Source: Bigelowiella natans CCMP2755 (taxonomy: Eukaryota; Cercozoa; Chlorarachniophyceae). Taken from it: 64,000 nucleotides of DNA. The translations under genes and the position numbers were made by a program. Each line of letters starts with the position of its first letter. The stretch's first letter is position 1. Below the pieces are notes generated by a model, which saw nothing but the letters and a program-made list of their open reading frames with translations, had not been told where the DNA came from and made no database searches. The stretch covers positions 25,070 to 89,069 of the forward strand of contig ADNK01001322.1 of NCBI GenBank assembly GCA_000320545.1. Reading direction: 5' to 3'. Positions 60,961-64,000 of this stretch are shown here, in pieces.

Positions 60961-62862
60961 TCAAACAATCTGCATTGCAGTCTGAAGATTCTGTTTTCGG
61001 AAAACTTTTAGTCTTTTAGACGTGCGCTTTCCTTTTGGCTTCATCATCATGAAAGCTGCCACGTTTCTCACCATTTTTGCGGTTTGATCGAAAACAGCAG
61101 TCATTCCGTTCACAGAGTTTTTGGTTTCTTGACCCTGGGGTAGAAGATTGAGATTACTGTGCACATGCTTGCAGCTGTTGGCAGTGCTATTTGGATTCAC
61201 ATCGTTGTCTCCGTCACTGAGCGGAGGAACACTGCTGTCTTCATTGTCCTCATCGGTTGAACCATCTTGAATTTCTGACTTCACCTTTGCGGCAAGGATG
61301 TTTTTTATCCCTGGAACTCTCCCCCCCAGACCCTTTATGTCTTTAACTTCGTAGTCGATCATCTGTTGAAGGGTGTCCAGTATGTAGAGACAGCGCTTGG
61401 GACGTTCTGCAACCATCTTCATCTGCTCTTGAAAGTACAAGCGGTATGTCACAAGCCGCTCATACCACTTCTTGTGTAATTCCAACTTCCGCCGCTTGGA
61501 AAGCTTGGCATTATCAAGGTTCTCGTCTTGCACATACTTTTCTTGCAGATCGACAAACCGAATGAGGCAGACAGCCTTTCGAATATCGTCATCGCTGAAG
61601 TGATCCTCCTGCTTATTTTCGTCTTCATCATGATGATACTGAAACTCGATCTTTGCAGTGTGAGACTTGGCAAATTTTTCAATGCTTTTCCACGTGGTTT
61701 TCACATGAATCTCATGGTTTTGGGGAGGTAAATGCTTGAAGACAAGGATTCCACCCATTATTTCGTTGTCACAGGTCACAGAATTCGCAAATTCCCCAGA
61801 GAGGGTGACAGTTTTTGTCCCGCGTTTGAGTGCAAGAAGCTCTGAGGATCCAAACCCTTTTATGACATCTGCACCATTGAATCTCATTTTGATGTCCACA
61901 GCGATGGGTGCTATTTCGTATGGAAAATCTTCTACAAGACTCGCCTGTGCATCCTGGACAGAACTAATGGACATGTAGCGGCAACCAGCCACCGAACTGA
62001 TTCGCTGCACGCACCCAACAGAGAGGTCAACATCAATCCCAACCACAGTTGTGTATATCGACTCTTTCGCCGCATCCTTGATGTGCTCCAGCACCCTTTC
62101 CTCGTCGTGCAAGCCAGATTCCATATCTGTCAGGAAATACACTCTCTTCACATTCTCCCTTTGCTGTCTGCCACCCTTGAAACCGATCTCTTTCAGTCCA
62201 GCCATAAGGCCACCGGAAAGATTTGTGCCCCCCGACGCAATAAGGGATGAAACGGCTGAGTCAACGTTGTTCCTCCTGTTTAAGCTCTCGAACGGAGTCA
62301 AAGGCAGCAGAACTTCCTGATCATACGTGAATTCTACCAAGGCAAGACGATCGCCAGATTTCAACTGGTCGATCACTGTTCCGATTACGCTCTTTACTGC
62401 ATCAAGTTTGCTGGTGCGATTTCTGTGGTTGGTTGTAGCACTATTGAATTCAGAGTCCATGGAGCCAGAAGTATCCACGACAATTACTAGGTCTACAGGC
62501 GGCCTGCCATACTTTTTAATTCCGGCCCCATTAAACTTGCTAGCAAAAGCCACCGAAGACCAGTACTCACGGGCTCCGGTCTCAGGATTCACCGTGCATG
62601 CGTGGGAGAACCGAGGAACAAACTCAGATTTAGTTTCGGTAGGAACTGCTGCGTTCTTGAAACCATGAGCGAAAAATGTGTTCTCATAGTTGACGAATGA
62701 TGTCTTCGCCTTTCGTTCTTCGGAGCCGTAAGAAGCATTTCCTACCATCTGCCCAGAAGTCATGTAGCCTTTGAACCTCTTGCGAGACGCTTTCGTGGCG
62801 AGTTGCTTTCGTGGCGCGGAGCCTCCGGTCGACTTGCGTGCGGCCTGCTTGGTACGAGCCAT
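60961..62862 (-). CDS. VWA-domain protein with an N-terminal histone H3 tail
   Basis: Intronless gene of 633 residues from an ATG at 62862. Residues 2-28 are 24/27 identical to a canonical histone H3 tail, starting ARTKQAARKSTGGSAPRKQ. The changes are T6A, K14S and A25S; K4, K9, S10, K18, K23 and K27 are kept. The H3 globular fold is absent. Residues about 120-290 are a von Willebrand A domain with an intact MIDAS: D130-T-S-G-S, T213 in GGTNLSGG, and D246 in FLTDMESG. A beta-rich region and helices (to about 500) follow, then an acidic Asp/Glu/Ser stretch. The Lys/Arg-rich end (KPKGKRTSKRLKVFRKQ) looks like a nuclear signal. VWA domains bind partners through a metal ion; the tail may recruit H3-tail enzymes or readers. 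That role is inference. Confidence 0.9.
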   Translation of the reverse strand: MARTKQAARKSTGGSAPRKQLATKASRKRFKGYMTSGQMVGNASYGSEERKAKTSFVNYENTFFAHGFKNAAVPTETKSEFVPRFSHACTVNPETGAREYWSSVAFASKFNGAGIKKYGRPPVDLVIVVDTSGSMDSEFNSATTNHRNRTSKLDAVKSVIGTVIDQLKSGDRLALVEFTYDQEVLLPLTPFESLNRRNNVDSAVSSLIASGGTNLSGGLMAGLKEIGFKGGRQQRENVKRVYFLTDMESGLHDEERVLEHIKDAAKESIYTTVVGIDVDLSVGCVQRISSVAGCRYMSISSVQDAQASLVEDFPYEIAPIAVDIKMRFNGADVIKGFGSSELLALKRGTKTVTLSGEFANSVTCDNEIMGGILVFKHLPPQNHEIHVKTTWKSIEKFAKSHTAKIEFQYHHDEDENKQEDHFSDDDIRKAVCLIRFVDLQEKYVQDENLDNAKLSKRRKLELHKKWYERLVTYRLYFQEQMKMVAERPKRCLYILDTLQQMIDYEVKDIKGLGGRVPGIKNILAAKVKSEIQDGSTDEDNEDSSVPPLSDGDNDVNPNSTANSCKHVHSNLNLLPQGQETKNSVNGMTAVFDQTAKMVRNVAAFMMMKPKGKRTSKRLKVFRKQNLQTAMQIV

Positions 62863-62930
62863 TGTACTTCCGTTTTAGTCGTGTTTGGAGGGACTTTGGA
62901 TTTTGCTGTTTTTGAGTGAGTTTGGATTTT

Positions 62931-63200
62931 GTTGTTCTCGAGTGAGTTTGGATTTATGTTTTTATGAGTTCCAACACTAAAAGTCGGCTCGCAAATAAAC
63001 AGAAAGAATCACATGACATTTCATACCTGCGACATCATGGGATTAAACACAAACATTAAAACCATGTTGTTCTCGAGTGAGTTTGGATTTATGTTTTTAT
63101 GAGTTCCAACACTAAAAGTCGGCTCGCAAATAAACAGAAAGAATCACATGACATTTCATACCTGCGACATCGTGGGATTAAACACAAACATTAAAACCAC
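62931..63200. repeat. 135-bp tandem duplication upstream of the H3-tail-VWA gene
   Basis: Positions 62931-63065 and 63066-63200 are near-identical (a CATCATGG/CATCGTGG change and a last-base difference). Part of the unit (GAGTGAGTTTGGATTT) also occurs near 62914-62929, so the array has a partial third copy next to the start codon. Confidence 0.92.
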
Positions 63201-63347
63201 ATGATGAAACATTCAAAACCACCTCGGCATGTCTCCTTCTCAAGCCGAACAAGAAAATTAAAAAGCGGTTCGCAAGCCTTCGAACAGACAATGATTATTT
63301 TGTCGGCAAAAAGCGCTCTTCCTCTTCTGATGACGACAACCTTCACC

Positions 63348-63401
<54 letters not shown>

Positions 63402-63704
63402 AGCGACTTGAAAGAATTTTCAAACTTCCAAGGAAAGAATTCAAAAAATACAGCTTGGCTGGTACTTGATCTCCTGCTCCCCTCACAAGGGTTGCGCTTG
63501 GATGGCAGATGTCGGGAGGCAGGTGGTCAATCGCTGCTGGAGTCATCGCATGGTTCCTCCTCATTTCATCCACGGTTAGAAAATAATTCCCTCATACAAC
63601 TGTTTCTCCCCCCCCTCCTAGTTGCTACTACCTCTTATGCATCCATGTCTGTATTCAACAATAATTTCAGTCTCAGGCAACCCGACGCACTGCTCAACGA
63701 ATGA
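63201..63704 (+). CDS. Doubtful low-complexity open frame
   Basis: 167 codons from an ATG that sits exactly after the tandem duplication. The frame passes through ACC and AAC trinucleotide runs, giving Thr and Asn homopolymers. No family is recognised. The first 35 residues are basic, and the part after the Asn run is non-repetitive, so it could be a real small gene or exon, but there is no independent support. Confidence 0.2.
63344..63402. repeat. (ACC)n(AAC)n microsatellite
   Basis: An ACC run passes into an AAC run. Confidence 0.95.
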
Positions 63705-63858
63705 ATCAGACACGATCTTCTTTGACTGTCACTGTCCGAAATTCTCGGGATTCAGATAGGTACATGTACCCTGCGGGGAGGGAGGGTTATTGCACTAGTG
63801 TTTGAAAGATAAAATGTGTACCACACACAACATACATTTGTGTGTCTTCATCGATCGG

Positions 63859-63860
<2 letters not shown>

Positions 63861-63889
<29 letters not shown>

Positions 63890-63892
63890 AGA

Positions 63893-63940
<48 letters not shown>
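63861..63940. repeat. (GA)n microsatellite
   Basis: A long GA run with a few GGGA interruptions near the window end. Nothing else is supported in 63705-64000. Confidence 0.95.
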
Positions 63941-63942
<2 letters not shown>

Positions 63943-64000
63943 CCGTTCTTTATATCTCCCTCTGACCACTGTGACAAATTGAATTCCGAGAATTTTGGGA

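Overview
The window is nuclear DNA from a single-celled eukaryote. Genes are cut by many short GT-AG introns (the shortest clear ones are 54-59 bp) and spread over both strands. The products are typical eukaryotic ones: a Rab5-like GTPase, SEC61 alpha, MYG1, FOXRED1, SKP1, DIS3/RRP44, a RAD5-type helicase and NME7. Two pentatricopeptide (PPR) proteins and a plant-like RAD5 layout suit an algal or other PPR-rich protist, and NME7 suggests a flagellated stage. I cannot name the lineage. There are no bacterial operons, rRNA or CRISPR arrays.

Layout: 1-2130 (-) low-complexity Ser/Arg-rich protein, cut by the window edge; 2678-4084 (+) Rab5-like; 5251-7105 (-) SEC61 alpha; 8077-10791 (+) MYG1; 11516-15387 (-) FOXRED1; 16042-16653 (+) unknown basic protein; 18304-19187 (-) SKP1; 20062-20943 two weak small genes; 22214-24554 (+) saposin-purple acid phosphatase; 25427-28984 (-) membrane aspartic protease; 31409-32554 (+) CFA-synthase-like methyltransferase; 33200-34639 (-) secreted Cys-rich protein; 35103-36890 (+) PPR protein; 38795-47792 (+) DIS3; 48737-52033 (-) large PPR protein; 53866-58018 (-) RAD5; 58526-59692 (+) NME7; 60961-62862 (-) a von Willebrand A protein whose first 28 residues are a near-perfect histone H3 tail.

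The genes are not an operon or obvious pathway. They are housekeeping genes in protein secretion and endosomes, mitochondrial function, RNA decay, ubiquitin-linked control and DNA damage tolerance. Several neighbours are divergent pairs sharing a short intergenic region (1/Rab5, Cys-rich/PPR, RAD5/NME7).

Spacers are of two recurring kinds. One is rich in short palindromes (GCATGC, CTAGCTAG, TACGTA). The other is more GC-rich and carries several copies of a dispersed repeat of about 90 bp. Introns, above all in DIS3, are packed with di- and trinucleotide microsatellites.

The strongest candidate for something new is the H3-tail-VWA fusion at 60961-62862. Also notable are a 5-nt microexon in the Rab gene carrying the switch II glutamine, and single-base frame breaks in otherwise conserved genes (DIS3, the large PPR gene, perhaps RAD5) that may be assembly errors.
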